Origin: Chaetorhynchus papuensis
Lineage: Eukaryota > Chordata > Aves > Passeriformes > Rhipiduridae
Direction of reading: 5' to 3'
Length of the DNA: 64,000 nucleotides
Assembly: GCA_013396525.1 (NCBI GenBank)
Contig: VWYX01001213.1
Span: 116,851 to 180,850 of the forward strand
The position numbers were made by a program, and so were the translations under genes. Under the pieces are notes generated by a model that worked only from the letters and a program-made list of their open reading frames with translations, did not search any database and was not told the origin of the DNA. Shown piece after piece: positions 11,652 to 22,440 of the stretch; the first letter of the stretch is position 1, and each line of letters opens with the position of its first letter.

Positions 11652-11765
11652 AAGGCCAGGCTGGCTTGGAGCAGCCTGGGACAGTGGAAGGTGTCCCTGC
11701 CGTGGCAGGGGTGGCACTGGATGGGCTTTAAGGTCCTCCCAACCCAAACCAGTCTGGGGTTCTGA
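11652..11765 (+). mobile_element. CR1 LINE fragment, right half
   Basis: Continuation of the CR1 at 11,080: GGCCAGGCTGGCTTGGAGCA, GGAAGGTGTCCCTGCCGTGG, AAGGTCCTCCCAACCCAAAC. It ends in a decayed tail near 11,765. Confidence 0.9.
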
Positions 11766-13330
11766 GCGATTCCAGCAGCAATTCCATCGGAGGCTGCTCC
11801 ATAGGATGGAGGAGGTGCAGGTCCCTTTGGCACCCCTCCGGCTCCTGGGATGAAACCTCTGCCCAGTGACTGTGGGGTATTAAAGAATAACCAGCAGCAG
11901 TGCAGGCTGGTGATGATGATGGTGCTGATGATGACAATGATGATGGTGATGGTGTACATTTGGGATCCTGACCCCTCAGAGAGCTTTTTCCCTGTTGTGC
12001 ACTGAAAATGATGTAACCGTATATAAAATAAACTCTCTTACCCCCTTCCTCCACGCACCAGGAAACGTTCTGTGAAGGCCCTTCATAAATAGCCTGTCCC
12101 ACCTTCTCAGATTTAATTATAAAAATACTTGAAACACAATAGTCCTTCACATGCAGGGCTCATTTTCTAATTGAGTTTTGATACGGATACGCACCCAGGA
12201 GACCCTCGGCTGATGCACACAACAGATGGAGGGACCAAGCCCTCTCTCCCCTCTCCCTGAAGCAAAGTCACAGCAGGAGGATGTGTCAGATGTCCGGGCT
12301 CGTCTCTCCAGCCCCGCCTGCCCGGCAGAGATGGAGCTTGTTCAGGTGCCATGGACTGGCCCTGAAATGTCCCCGCAGTGGCCGAGGGGGAACGGGGACA
12401 GAGTGAGGGCTCCTGGGCACTGCAGCACCCTCTCCTCCCTGGGAACAACGTCCTTCAGCCTCTGCGAGAGACCTGTCACCGACACTTCCCTGCCTGGTTA
12501 AGCTACACTGGCAAAATAAATTCTGAGCAAAGGTTCAAACACTAAATTAGAAGCCGAGCCAAGCGAAGCGAGGAGTCCCCGGCTCGCGCCGGCGCGGTGC
12601 TGGTGGGCAGCACATCAAGGGGGGGATGACACCCCGGTGATGAATTACTCACTCCTCTAACATTGCCCAGCTGGAGTGGCTGGAGCAAGCCTTAATTTAC
12701 TATTTATAAACCTCTCCAGCTGTATTTTCCTAGGCAGAGCAGCTGGCTCGTTGCGGGAGTGTGAAGGAGAGGATGTTAACAGGTTGGCTGGCCGGACTCT
12801 GGAGAGCGTTTGCAGCAGCACAGGGAAGGGGTTCATGTGCAGGACAGCACTGAAAATCCTCCTCCAGCCAGGCCAGGGCTGCAAACCCCCCGGGGCCAGG
12901 CTGGCGAGGGGGATCTGGACAGTTACTGGTTAAAGATGCTATTCCTGTGATGATTATGGTGAGAAAACAGCTCAGGAAGGCCGAGCCCAGGGCTGGGGGT
13001 GGCAGTCTTGTACCCTCCATGTGAATGGGGGAAAACCCCTCATTCTGTCACCCTCACTGTCCTGCTGAACCCTAGCCTGGGCAGCCTCTCCCCATCCTGC
13101 TCCTGCTCTCCCACCTCACCCCTGCAGCACTTAACCCCAGCGGGGACTCGTGGGACTGGGAGCTCCCCCACACCTCGCCTGCCCCACTGGGGAAAACCCC
13201 ACAGAGGAACAGCAAAACCCAGTGGAAACAGAGGCAAACCCCACCCACGGCCCTTCCCTGAGCCAGAGCCACCCGAGGGTGTGCAGCTGCTGAGCTTTGT
13301 GTGGGTGACACATCCCCACGCTCTGCATAG
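11766..13330. other. Intergenic spacer, no gene seen
   Basis: Contains a short GAT-rich simple stretch at 11,905-11,955, an AT-richer patch at 12,000-12,170, and a small CpG-rich patch at 12,545-12,605. No exon is supported. Confidence 0.5.
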
Positions 13331-13334
13331 GCTT

Positions 13335-13610
13335 CTCCCGCCGCTGCTAATGCAAACATTTAATTTTGATGATTTATAGCACAGCTATAAAAAAACTCTG
13401 GATTACGCTTTGGAGTCAAGGTCTCAGCTCGAGAGCACATTTTTATAGAGTCAGCATCTCTGTTTTTAAAAGTTATACTTCAATATTAAATATGACTTTT
13501 TTTTTCAGCAAGTCAATAAAATCCCTTTAGAGCAGATAATAAACTCATTTCTTCTGGGCTGGCTATTGTTTCTTGCTCGGGTCATATCCTGAAGCCTTTA
13601 AGGCTGTACT
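13335..13610. promoter_or_regulatory. Candidate conserved noncoding element
   Basis: AT-rich repeat-free block beginning CTAATGCAAACATTTAATTT, with CAATATTAAATATGA near 13,480 and CAATAAAATCCC near 13,515. The contrast with the GC-rich flanks is sharp. Enhancer function is inferred. Confidence 0.38.
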
Positions 13611-13980
13611 GTAGCCTCTCTGATGAGGAATTTTGAGTTCAAACCCTCCCAGGCACTGCCCGAGCAGGCACAGACCCCCAGACCAAGCCTTCCCTCAGCC
13701 AGGCTCTGTTCCTCAGTGCAATGTGGTTTGCAGAAGAAACCACCAAGGTTTGGCACAATAATTTCTCCAAGCTCTGATCCCTCTCCCAGGGCTGCTCCTG
13801 GGCCTAAAACCCCTCCTGGCCCAAGGAGCAGCGGGAGAGAGGGAGTTATGGGCTGTGGGTCCTTCCTGTTCCTGCAGCTGCTGGTGCCCACCCTTGTCCC
13901 AGGGCATCCCCATCCCATCCTCACCCCATCCCCTATCCAACACTTCCCCATCCCCTCTCCACCGTGCTTGGCAGCAGAGC

Positions 13981-14016
13981 TGGGCTGGGAATGGGGCTGG
14001 GAATGGGGCTGGGATG
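13981..14016. repeat. Short 12-bp tandem repeat
   Basis: Three near-perfect copies of CTGGGAATGGGG, preceded by a C-rich CATCCC simple stretch at about 13,900-13,960. Confidence 0.75.
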
Positions 14017-14189
14017 CAGCCCAGAGCTCCCTGCACCAGGATGGTGGCCCTGGACTGCAGGGAGATGCCCACGGTGGGGCAGCTGATGGTGCCAGTCCCT
14101 GCAGGAGGCAATCCCGTGTCTGGGAGTGGATGGAATCGCTGTGGAAGTGCTGCACAATGAAACACAACTTGTGCCTTTAAGGGCAGCCA

Positions 14190-14610
14190 AGTGTTTTATG
14201 TTTTCACAGCTCTCAAAATTACCCTGTAATCTTATTTATTTTCTAATACAAGTTTCTGTGGAAAAGGGTATCACAAGATAAATAGAAATTAACTGATTAT
14301 GAGGATTGTCATTCTTTAAGTACATATTTATCAGGCCATTTGCTCATTCTCTTCTAATATCTTGACATAAGAGTGTCAAATTAAACACTCCCCAGATGAG
14401 GATAATACCCAGCACTTTTGTAGCTTTCCTATCTGATTTGCAAAGCTTTCTTCTCCACAAATGCACTTGAAGTTGGTGCTTTACAGGGCTTGATAGAATT
14501 CATTTCAGGATTAATAAGCCTTCTCTGAACCATTTAACAAAATCTCTGCAGCATCCTCGTCTTGAATGGGGAATAGATTCCAAAGAGCGCTTTAATTAAT
14601 TTGTCTAATT
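14190..14610. promoter_or_regulatory. Candidate conserved noncoding element
   Basis: About 400 bases of AT-rich unique sequence with TAATTAATTTGTCTAATTAATG near its right end (two TAATTAAT sites about 14 bases apart). No repeats and no coding frame. The paired homeodomain sites are the strongest sign of a regulatory role. Confidence 0.4.
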
Positions 14611-15251
14611 AATGGAGGGAAATGGAAGTTGGTTCCTTGCTGCAAATTGGTTCACGTTCACGGCAGCGAATGTCAGCTGAGTTCCAGGGGTGGCCCAGCC
14701 CCAGCTCCCAGCACACGGGGTTATCTGGGGGGGCTCAGCCGTACACCAAACTCGGCGTCTGGGCCCACGTGAGGCTCTAATTACTTTTGCCACGCTGCCT
14801 TTGTGCAGTCATTCATCCCCAGCCCGCCCTTATCTTGTCATCCCCGGTGTCATTAGCGGTGTTCCAATGCATTAGTGACCGAAGGCAGGTTGGGCAGGCA
14901 GCGATTAGAGCGGCGGGGCCTGAGTGATGTTTGAAATATCGGAATTGTTCTGCTCATTTCCATCCAAACAGGAGAGCGGGGCGGCGGCGGCCGGGCCGGT
15001 GCTGCTCCGAGGGGGAAGCGCTTCCCCAGTTAACCTGGCCCAGTTAACCCGGCCTCAGCGGGGCTCAGGGCTGCGCTGAGATGGGACACGCGGTGCCAGG
15101 GCTGCAGAGCTTCCTCTGAACAGAGAATGTGCTCGGGAAAGCAGCGGCTCCCCGCTCAGGGCTCCCTAAAAGCTGCTGCTGCTGCTGCCAGGGTGTGTCT
15201 GCACACCCAGCACCTCCAAAGGCACCCCGGCCTCGCTGGGCGCATCGCTGA
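14611..15251. other. Intergenic spacer with a CpG-rich patch
   Basis: Bases 14,970-15,075 are CpG-rich (GGGGCGGCGGCGGCCGGGCC). No exon structure is visible around it. Confidence 0.45.
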
Positions 15252-15510
15252 TCCCAGAATGGTTTGGGTGGGAGAGACCTTAAATCCCACCCAGTGCCAC
15301 CCCTGCCATGGGCAGGGACACCTCCCACTGTCCCAGGCTGCTCCAAGCCCCAGTGTCCAACCTGGCCTTGGGCACTGCCAGGGATCCAGGGGCAGCCACA
15401 GCTGCTCTGGGCACCCTGTGCCAGGGCCTGCCCACCCTCCCAGGGAACAATTCCTGCCGAATATCCCATCCAGCCCTGCCCTCTGGCACTGGGAAGCCAT
15501 TCACGGGCAG
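15252..15510 (-). mobile_element. CR1 LINE 3' fragment
   Basis: Antisense CR1: it begins with CAGAATGGTTTGGGTGGGAG and runs through CCATGGGCAGGGACACCTCC, CTGGCCTTGGGCACTGCCAG and CAGAGCAGCTGTGGCTGCC (reverse) to GGCTTCCCAGTGCCAGAGGG (reverse). It is very similar in length and sequence to the sense copy at 27,735, so both derive from the same relatively young subfamily. Confidence 0.93.
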
Positions 15511-16590
15511 CTGTGGCAAGCCCTGCTCAGCTCAGCATCCTCTTCAAGAGATGTGGTGGAGGAGGAGGAGGCTTTAAGGGCTGGGCAGGGAGAAGAGCTC
15601 AGGAGACCCCACTGGCTGTGCAATCCCACCAGGAAATGGAGCTTTCCAGGCTGAAGGACATCCCTAACCTGAGAACAAATCTGTGGAGTGTCTGTGGGCA
15701 GAGTTTGTGGTGTTCTGGTTTCTGTGGTGTGAAGCAGTCCTGCAGCACCCCTACAGACACCGGGGAGCGTGGGGGAAGGAAGGGGAAGCAGCCTTGGGGG
15801 CTTTGGATCGGGCTCACATTTATAAAATGGATTCTATCCCGTGGCTGCCTAAGCACAGAGCATTCTCCTGCCCTGAACTCACAGTGAAATCCCTGAAGTA
15901 GGAATTGTGTGCTCCTTGCTGGCTCCCATGGCAAATTAAATCAAATACTTGGACAATTAGTACAATCCTCGTGTCAAGGGAACAGCCTCCAGACACAGCA
16001 AACACACTGGATGTTTGATAGATCTGAAAAATCTTTATAGCCAAGATATTTTACACTGAGCCGCATTGATTTCCCGTCCATTTTTTTTATATCAGCGTGT
16101 GCAACGCCAGTCCAGGAAGGAATACAATAAATACCAGCAGTGATTTATCCAAATGGCATTCAGCAGGCACTTTGCAGTCACTCAGTTCATAGCCTCAGCA
16201 TAAATAAATCAACACGCAAACAAAAGCCAGCACGTAAATCCCGTGTACAACCTGCACCCTTCTTGGGATGGAAAATCCAAGGGGAAGACAGAGCCAGCAC
16301 GAGCTGTTCCTGCTGGAGGAGCTGCACATCTGGCTCCCCTTGCTCAGTTAAGAATTTGCTTTTCTCCTTTCATTAAATTTTGCAAAGATGTTCCAGCGTT
16401 TCATCTGCCAGCCCTAATGGCAAAGGGCCCTGTTAGCCCACGGATTTCCTGGGCCCTGTCTCCTGGAAACTCGCACGAGACCAGGCAGGAGCAGCTCCAA
16501 AGAGGCACAAAAATGTTCTGTGCTCGGGGTCTGGTGACTGGAAATGGGCAGGAAGAGATGGGAAGGAGGAATGGGAAGGCTGGAAATTAA
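15511..16590. other. Intergenic spacer, no gene seen
   Basis: Unique sequence, AT-richer at 15,920-16,240. No supported exon. Confidence 0.5.
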
Positions 16591-16594
16591 AAAT

Positions 16595-16690
16595 ACTGAT
16601 ACAAAGGAGAAGAGGAAGGAGAGGGAGAAGGGGAAGGCAAAGGGGAAGGAGAAGAAGAAGAAGAGGAGGAGGAAAAAGAGGAAGATGAAC
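16595..16690. repeat. GA-rich polypurine tract
   Basis: Almost pure purine on the plus strand, built of GGAGAAGAGGAAGGA-like words. The lysine/glutamate-rich frame across it is an artefact of composition. Confidence 0.85.
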
Positions 16691-16716
16691 AAAATTACCT
16701 GTATGCTCTATAAAAC

Positions 16717-16790
16717 ACAGAATCACAAGATCATTAATATTAGGAAAGGCCTTTAAGACCATCAGATCCAACCATAAACCTACCACTGAC
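16717..16790 (-). mobile_element. CR1 LINE 3' fragment
   Basis: Antisense CR1 end: CACAGAATCACAAGATCATT followed by GGCCTTTAAGACCATCAGAT and CCAACCATAAACC. It is a different, older CR1 subfamily from the GGCCAGGCTGG-type copies. Confidence 0.85.
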
Positions 16791-16799
16791 ACATCCATA

Positions 16800-17280
16800 C
16801 AGATACACTTAATTAATGCCATGGTGGTGTATTTTAGCTGAGTTTAAAACCTGCACATTCAGTGTTTCATTTAACCTCTTGCAATATTTAAGATGCTGCA
16901 GATGCCCTGTTGCAGCAGATGTTGGTGCTCCCACAGTTTCCTGCAGCTGTGCATGGAAGTTACTTTTTCCGATTGATTTTATCGTTAATTTAAACTAGCC
17001 AGACTAACAGCCTGTGTGCTAAATTCAGTGTAAAAGTGCACACTTTAAAATGGACGTAAAGCAATTTTAACTGGAGATATTTCTTCAGTCTGCCTGTAGG
17101 AAAAAAAAATAAAGTCAGTCCTAACTTAATTGGAGGCCACAAACCAACTTCCCTATTCACTTCTTGCTGTGAGGAACACGAGAGGCTGGGTTTACAAACA
17201 GGATTTGGGGCAGGGAGCCTGAGAAACCTCTTGCATATCAAGTAATTTTCATTTCTGCTCCTTTTGGAGCCCGATGGCTC
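16800..17280. other. AT-rich unique sequence
   Basis: Low-repeat AT-rich stretch with no coding frame. It may hold a noncoding element but has no distinctive motif cluster. Confidence 0.3.
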
Positions 17281-18609
17281 TGATGCTCCCACAGATCCAA
17301 GGGGATCACCAGAGCCAGTTGCTGTTTCAGGGCCCTGGATATGAACAGCAATCCTAGAAACACTGGAGACTCCCCAAAAGCCCTGTGGAAGTGCGAAGGA
17401 TTATTGGTATCAGCTCGATGCTGGTGTATCTGCTCCGGGCCGTGTTCATTGAATGGGGATCCATGGGTCCATCCCGCCTGCCCAGTGCTGCCTTTCCTGA
17501 GGCATTCAGGAAATTTCCTGAGAATTCAGGATCCCCAGGCTCCTCAGGGGGTTCTGAGCCCGGGTTTGCACTCCAAGCCACACCCCACGGGCCAGGAGCT
17601 AGGGCTCAGCTGAACCCCTTGGAGTGCTGGCTCGTGGTCAGGGCAGGGGCAGGACTGGGGAAGGATGTTCTCTGCCTCTTCAAGAAAACAAATATTTTGT
17701 TTGCCAGCTCTGCTGAATGTGGGAAGTTTCTCCCCGTGTGCTTTCTCCACACCTGCAAGGAGGGAGGTTCATCCTCCCTGCATCCTGAGGCAGGGAAGCA
17801 GAGCGGGGCTGCCGGGTGCCAGGGTGGATGCCCGAGCCCGAGTTTCTTTCCTGGCCAAAATAAACCCTAACAGATTACAGGGATGGGGTGTGAAACCCTC
17901 AGTCCGAGAGGCAAAACTCTCCATCTTGTTATATCCACCCTCACAGAAGCTGTGTTGCAGTTTGTGGAGCACCAAGTGGGACAAGGCTTCTCCCTTTCTC
18001 AGGGGGAGCCAGCCCGACTTTCCCCGGTAATGAGGAGCCATCAAACCTCTGTTTGAAATGAACTCACAATATGAGTGTAAAAGCCGCCAGGCTGGGGGGA
18101 AAAAAAGAGAGAATAAAAATCATATTAGTGCTGGAAAACTCAACTTTCTACTTTTTTCCTCTCGCAGAATTTAATAAAGCCTTGTCCGGGCCCAGCGCTG
18201 CTGAAAGCCACACAAGCCCCAAGCAGGCAACCTCGGGGCGCAGACACCACGGCAAGGCTTTATTAAAGCCAGGCCTAGAGGAAAACGTGTGTTCCTGCAA
18301 AGCTGACTCACAAACAGGGCTCACAGAAGCTCCAAACAACCCCCCTCCTGAGCTGAGGGGCTTTTTTAGCAAGGCACATCCGCTGACGTGGAACTCTGAG
18401 GGGAAAAGGGGGGAATGGCTCAGGATGGAGGTGGCAGCAGCCACGTCTGGGGTTGGGTGAGGAACCTCTGCTCTCATGGTGGTGTCAGGCTGGGACTGGC
18501 AAAAGTGACCAATTACCAGAGACCACTCCAGCAGGGTGGGGATTGATGACGCCAAAATTCAGGTTTGAGACAAGCAACCCCCCTTCTTCTTAACCTTTTG
18601 GGGAATTTT
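17281..18609. other. Intergenic spacer, no gene seen
   Basis: GC-balanced unique sequence. Overlapping ORFs on both strands show no family signature. Confidence 0.5.
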
Positions 18610-18623
18610 GGGGGGGGGGGGGG
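18610..18623. repeat. Homopolymer of 14 G
   Basis: Uninterrupted run of 14 guanines on the plus strand. The length may be unreliable in the assembly. Confidence 0.9.
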
Positions 18624-18749
18624 TTTCACTTGTGTGAATTTAATTAGTAGAGGTTCTGAGGCTTTAACGGGAAGAGCGTTCTCCTGCAGCCACAGCAGCC
18701 TGACGTGCTGGGCTGAGAGGCTGTTGGGGTTTGAGACTAGATCTGGGTT

Positions 18750-19080
18750 GGGTTAAAGTTCGGGTTTGGTTTGGGTTTGAGTTTGTGGAGGAGCTTGATT
18801 GGTTTGGGTTTGGGTTTGGGTTTGGGTTTGGGTTTGGTTGGAGGTTGGCTTAGGGTTGGGTTTTAGTTTGGGTTGGGCTCAGACTCTGGTTTAGGTGTGG
18901 GATTGAGTTAGGCTCCGGCTTGTGTTTGGGTTGGACTCGGCTCTGGGTTTGGTTTAGTCTTGGTTTTGGGCTGTGATTTGGGTTTTGGTTGGGTTCAGGT
19001 CAGGACTGGGTTGCTTTCAGGTTCAGGTTCAGGTTTGGTTTGGTTTGGCTTTGAGCTCACGTTCGTGTTTTGGTTTGAGT
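18750..19080. repeat. Telomere-like GGGTTT array, G-quadruplex prone
   Basis: Tandem GGGTTT/GGGTTTG modules. The purest part, 18,800-18,840, holds at least five consecutive TTTGGG units. The flanks are degenerate versions with GGTTGG and GGTTCAGG. The vertebrate telomere unit is TTAGGG; this array is uniformly T in place of A, so it is not a simple telomere relic. Four GGG runs separated by TTT form a textbook G-quadruplex pattern. Confidence 0.85.
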
Positions 19081-19284
19081 TCATGCTGGGTCCCAGTCCA
19101 AGTGTGAGTTCCAGTTTGGGACAGGGGTCCAGGCCCTTTTCAGAGCTGCCCTCAGCTCCAGAGGGTCTGGAGCTTGGAGTGGGACCAGGGCCAGGGCCGA
19201 GGATCCCACTCCTGCTGGGATGGAAGGGGTTTGCAGTCGGAGCAGGAGTTTCCCAGGGCACTCCTGCAGCAGAGCCTGTCGGAA

Positions 19285-19785
19285 GATGAGTTTTCTAAAT
19301 GACTTTCCTGACTTCTCTTTTGGCTCCCGTTGGTAATTGGTTCATTTCCAGGTACTTGCAAGAATGTAAATATGGAATGAATCAACTTTTTCCACATTTT
19401 CTTTAGCAGCCCTTTTATGAAGAACAGATTTTCCACAGAGGAAATTAAAAAGTACATAAAACTGAGAAATCGTGGTGTTGTTGAGAACAGCATCACCTTT
19501 CAATGTCACTTTGTAACTGGCAGCACATACTGTATTCCAATGGCATTAATAGAAACTACAAAGTTTGTTTCAATTAGCTTTGTTTTTCTTTCAGAAAAGG
19601 AATTATCATAAATCCCTGAAATAACATTTGTCCAGAAGAGATGTGTAGCGTTACTTTAGAAATCCTTTATGTCTGTTTTTAAATTACACTTCCTTGTAAA
19701 AATGATTACATTGATTTAATAAATGCACTTGATTTGTGTATATTGCTGAAATTAAAAAAAGCCACGACACAGCTCTGGTTTCCTG
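19285..19785. promoter_or_regulatory. Candidate conserved noncoding element
   Basis: Five hundred bases of AT-rich repeat-free DNA with TTGGTAATTGG, GCATTAATAG and TTGATTTAATAAATG. The plus frame at 19,417-19,611 is short and has no splice context. The extent and the lack of repeats resemble an ancient enhancer. Confidence 0.4.
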
Positions 19786-20400
19786 TACAAGGCTGTCAAA
19801 CAGCTTTTCTGCAGTAAATTCTGACAGAAGGCTCTTGGCAACTTGTTCTGTGCATGGGCATGTTAGTGAGGAGAAGATGGGGCTGCATTAGGATCTGGAC
19901 AGATTCTTTTGGAACACTTCTAAAATAATCTTCCTTCTCAGTGCATCTGCCCTCGTGGGAGGCCCTGGCCCTAGCGGAGGGTGATGGGTGTGGACAGCTC
20001 AGAGGGTGGGACTGACCAATCCAACCCCACCCCTGGATCCTGGAGGGTCCTTCTGCATCAACTGTGCAGCTGAAGCACCATTTGTCCCACACAGGTCCCC
20101 AGGCTCTGGGCCAGAGGGTGCCCAGGGACTGCAGCACTGGAAATAATCTTCCTTTAAGAGTCTAAACAAACCTTTCCTTTGGGCTCTGTGCCAAGGAGAA
20201 GCTTACAGCACAGTCAGCCAGTTAAAGGTGATTTTTATATCTGATTATCTCCGTTGTGGTGATGCTTTGCCGACAGTTTTAACAGGAACCCCCCCAGAGG
20301 TGGTGTCCGTGTAAAACACGGCATTTTATGGTCTTGTTTCACACCAAGCAAATACAGGCACTAATTCTGGGGTGCATGAGGCAAACCCTGAATCTCTGTG
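19786..20400. other. Intergenic spacer, no gene seen
   Basis: Mixed unique sequence, no exon or repeat family recognised. Confidence 0.5.
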
Positions 20401-20403
20401 GTG

Positions 20404-20630
20404 TGGGAAGGATGTTGGGTGGTTGGGAAGGAGGTTGGAAGGTTGGGAAGGAGGTTGGAAGGTTGGGAAGGAGGTTGGATGGTTGGGGAGGAGGTTGGAT
20501 GGTTGGGAAGGAGGTTGGATGGGGTGAGGAGGAGGTTGGATGGGGTGGAGAGGAGTTTGGATGATCGGGAAGGAGGCTGGAAGTTTGGGAAGGAGGCTGG
20601 AAGTTTGGGAAGGAGGCTGGATGGGGTGGT
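20404..20630. repeat. 20-bp G-rich minisatellite, about 11 copies
   Basis: Unit GGTTGGGAAGGAGGTTGGAA with variants ending GGAT and copies with an inserted GGGGTG. The period is 20, so all frames are visited, yet several stay open because the unit lacks stops. No protein is implied. Confidence 0.9.
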
Positions 20631-21440
20631 TGCCGTGTGGTGCCGGCGCTGACGGCTCCAGCCCTGCTCTGGGGAAGATTCACAAGGGGCTGGGGCGGGG
20701 CTGGTCTTAATTAAAATATCCCAAAGGTCTCTCCATGCAGCTGACAACAGATATAATTTATCTTGTCAGCTGTCCCCACATCAGAAGTGCACTCTTTGAA
20801 GCATTAGCAATAATAACATTAATAAAAATCATCCCTGCCTACAATGTGGAGCAAGTTGTGGCTGCTCCCCTGCCTGAGCCTGCCCGGGTGGTGGAGCAGC
20901 TCCGGGCTCTGCTCCCGGGGACCCCCTCGCTATTTCTGCTTCAGGAAAAATGGATTTTCCCAGGCATTTTGTGACTTTTTTTCAGGAGACTATCCCACAT
21001 TCCCTGGGCTCACCCTCACCACCCCAAATGGCCCCGCCCCGCACTGAGAAGTTCTGAGGGAAAGAGCAATAATTGCACATTTGCTGGGAATTACGCAGGA
21101 TGAAGACAATTATGGGATGAAGACAATTAGGGCATGAAGCAGATCTGATCCTGTTTCCACTCCCCAAATCACATTTCCTAGTTTGCTTTCGTGGTGCTCA
21201 GAGTCCATCTCATGGGTGAAGTGCTGCTCACGGTGCGGCCCCCCCGTCCCCCACCTGGGAGCAGAATGAAAACCTCACCCAGGGCTCTCCAAACCCAGCC
21301 CCTTGGTCTGATTTTCTCTCCCTTTACAGTGGGAGAAGACAAACTCCTCCCGTCCTCAGTGCCTCTAGAAAGTTTTAGAATTAAAATAATGGCTGAACTT
21401 TTGGATTTTACTTCCAGGGGAGCAGGAGGACGAACCCCAC
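20631..21440. other. Intergenic spacer, no gene seen
   Basis: Includes an AT-rich patch at 20,705-20,835 (AATTAAAATATCCC and GCAATAATAACATTAATAAAA) that could be regulatory. No exon is supported. Confidence 0.45.
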
Positions 21441-21779
21441 GGGCACTTGGGCTGTGTTCCACGCGGGATTTTCCATAATTTCCCCAGCAGCCCAGGGCCG
21501 CGGCAGCTCCAGCCCGGTCCCCCTTCCCCTGCCTCCATCGCCTCCTCTCCGGCGCCCACCGCAATTATCATGCAAACCAGCACCTCGCACCTCGTTAATG
21601 CCTTTCAAACCTGAACTTCCTTGAAGTTCTGAGGGGTTTCAAAACACTGCTCCCCATTAGCGGCGTTTTTCCCCGCGCCACAAACGCGCAGGACGCGCTG
21701 GAAAGCGCTGGGAACAACAGCAAACGCCGCGTCGGGAATGTTTACCCGGCTGTTGTGGAAAACGCCGCCGCGCTAATTT

Positions 21780-22020
21780 ATTCCTGTTCCTTAAATTCTG
21801 TTAGCAGTTGTAAGACAGTCGGATCCCACCCATGGGAGCGTGTGCCCTCATGAAACACAATTACAATGAGAATATCTCATTATCTCATTGGCTTTAGCTT
21901 ACTCTTCTGTTACCATGGTTTCAAATACACAGAGGAGCCTGAAACTAAGCGCGCTGCTAACAAAGAACATCTCCTTGTACAATGACATCAGATCGTGTCA
22001 GACAGAACAGACTTAATTAA
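21780..22020. promoter_or_regulatory. Candidate conserved noncoding element with a palindrome
   Basis: Repeat-free block next to CpG-rich edges, with a perfect inverted repeat AATGAGA-ATA-TCTCATT at 21,865-21,881 and a further TATCTCATTGG copy directly after it. It ends in CTTAATTAAAT. Together with the block at 22,440 it forms the most enhancer-like region of the window. Function is inferred. Confidence 0.45.
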
Positions 22021-22059
22021 ATACCCCCCGACGCAGGGCAGAGACACAAGTTGGGGGCA

Positions 22060-22440
22060 CTTTTAAGCCCGGCATCTCCCGGGTGCTGCGGGAAGCTCCG
22101 CGGTGGTGGTTCCCGTCGGAGCGGCAAACGCGGGCAGTTCTGGCAATAAAATTGGTTATGAAAGGATCTCTCTGCACCCGGAGCCCTCTCCCACCTCTTC
22201 ACGGCCCTTCCCCTGCCCAAACCACGGCGCTGTCCCGCTGCGGGTGACGCCGAGTGATTTGGGGTGATGCTCCGGGCAGGACGCGGGTGTCGCGGGCCAG
22301 CCCAGCCCGCTCTCGGTGACCTTTCCCCCCGGCTTTTCCAGCGGCCCCCGGGGAAGGGCAGAGCCGGGCAGCGCCCGGACCCCCGGGCAGCCGCTCCCAC
22401 CACCCGGGTGGCTCAGCCGCGGCTTTCCAGCGGCGGCATT
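22060..22440. other. CpG-rich segment between two AT-rich elements
   Basis: Rich in CpG (GCTCCGCGG, GGCAAACGCGGG, GACGCGGGTGTCGCGGG), without recognisable exon. It may be an orphan CpG island accompanying the neighbouring candidate enhancers. Confidence 0.4.

Noticed and set aside
11087..11959. Long frames on both strands around 11.1-12 kb
   Set aside because: They run through the N gap, so most of their length is undefined sequence.
18750..19080. Interstitial telomere from chromosome fusion
   Set aside because: The units are TTTGGG rather than TTAGGG, and no TTAGGG run is present.
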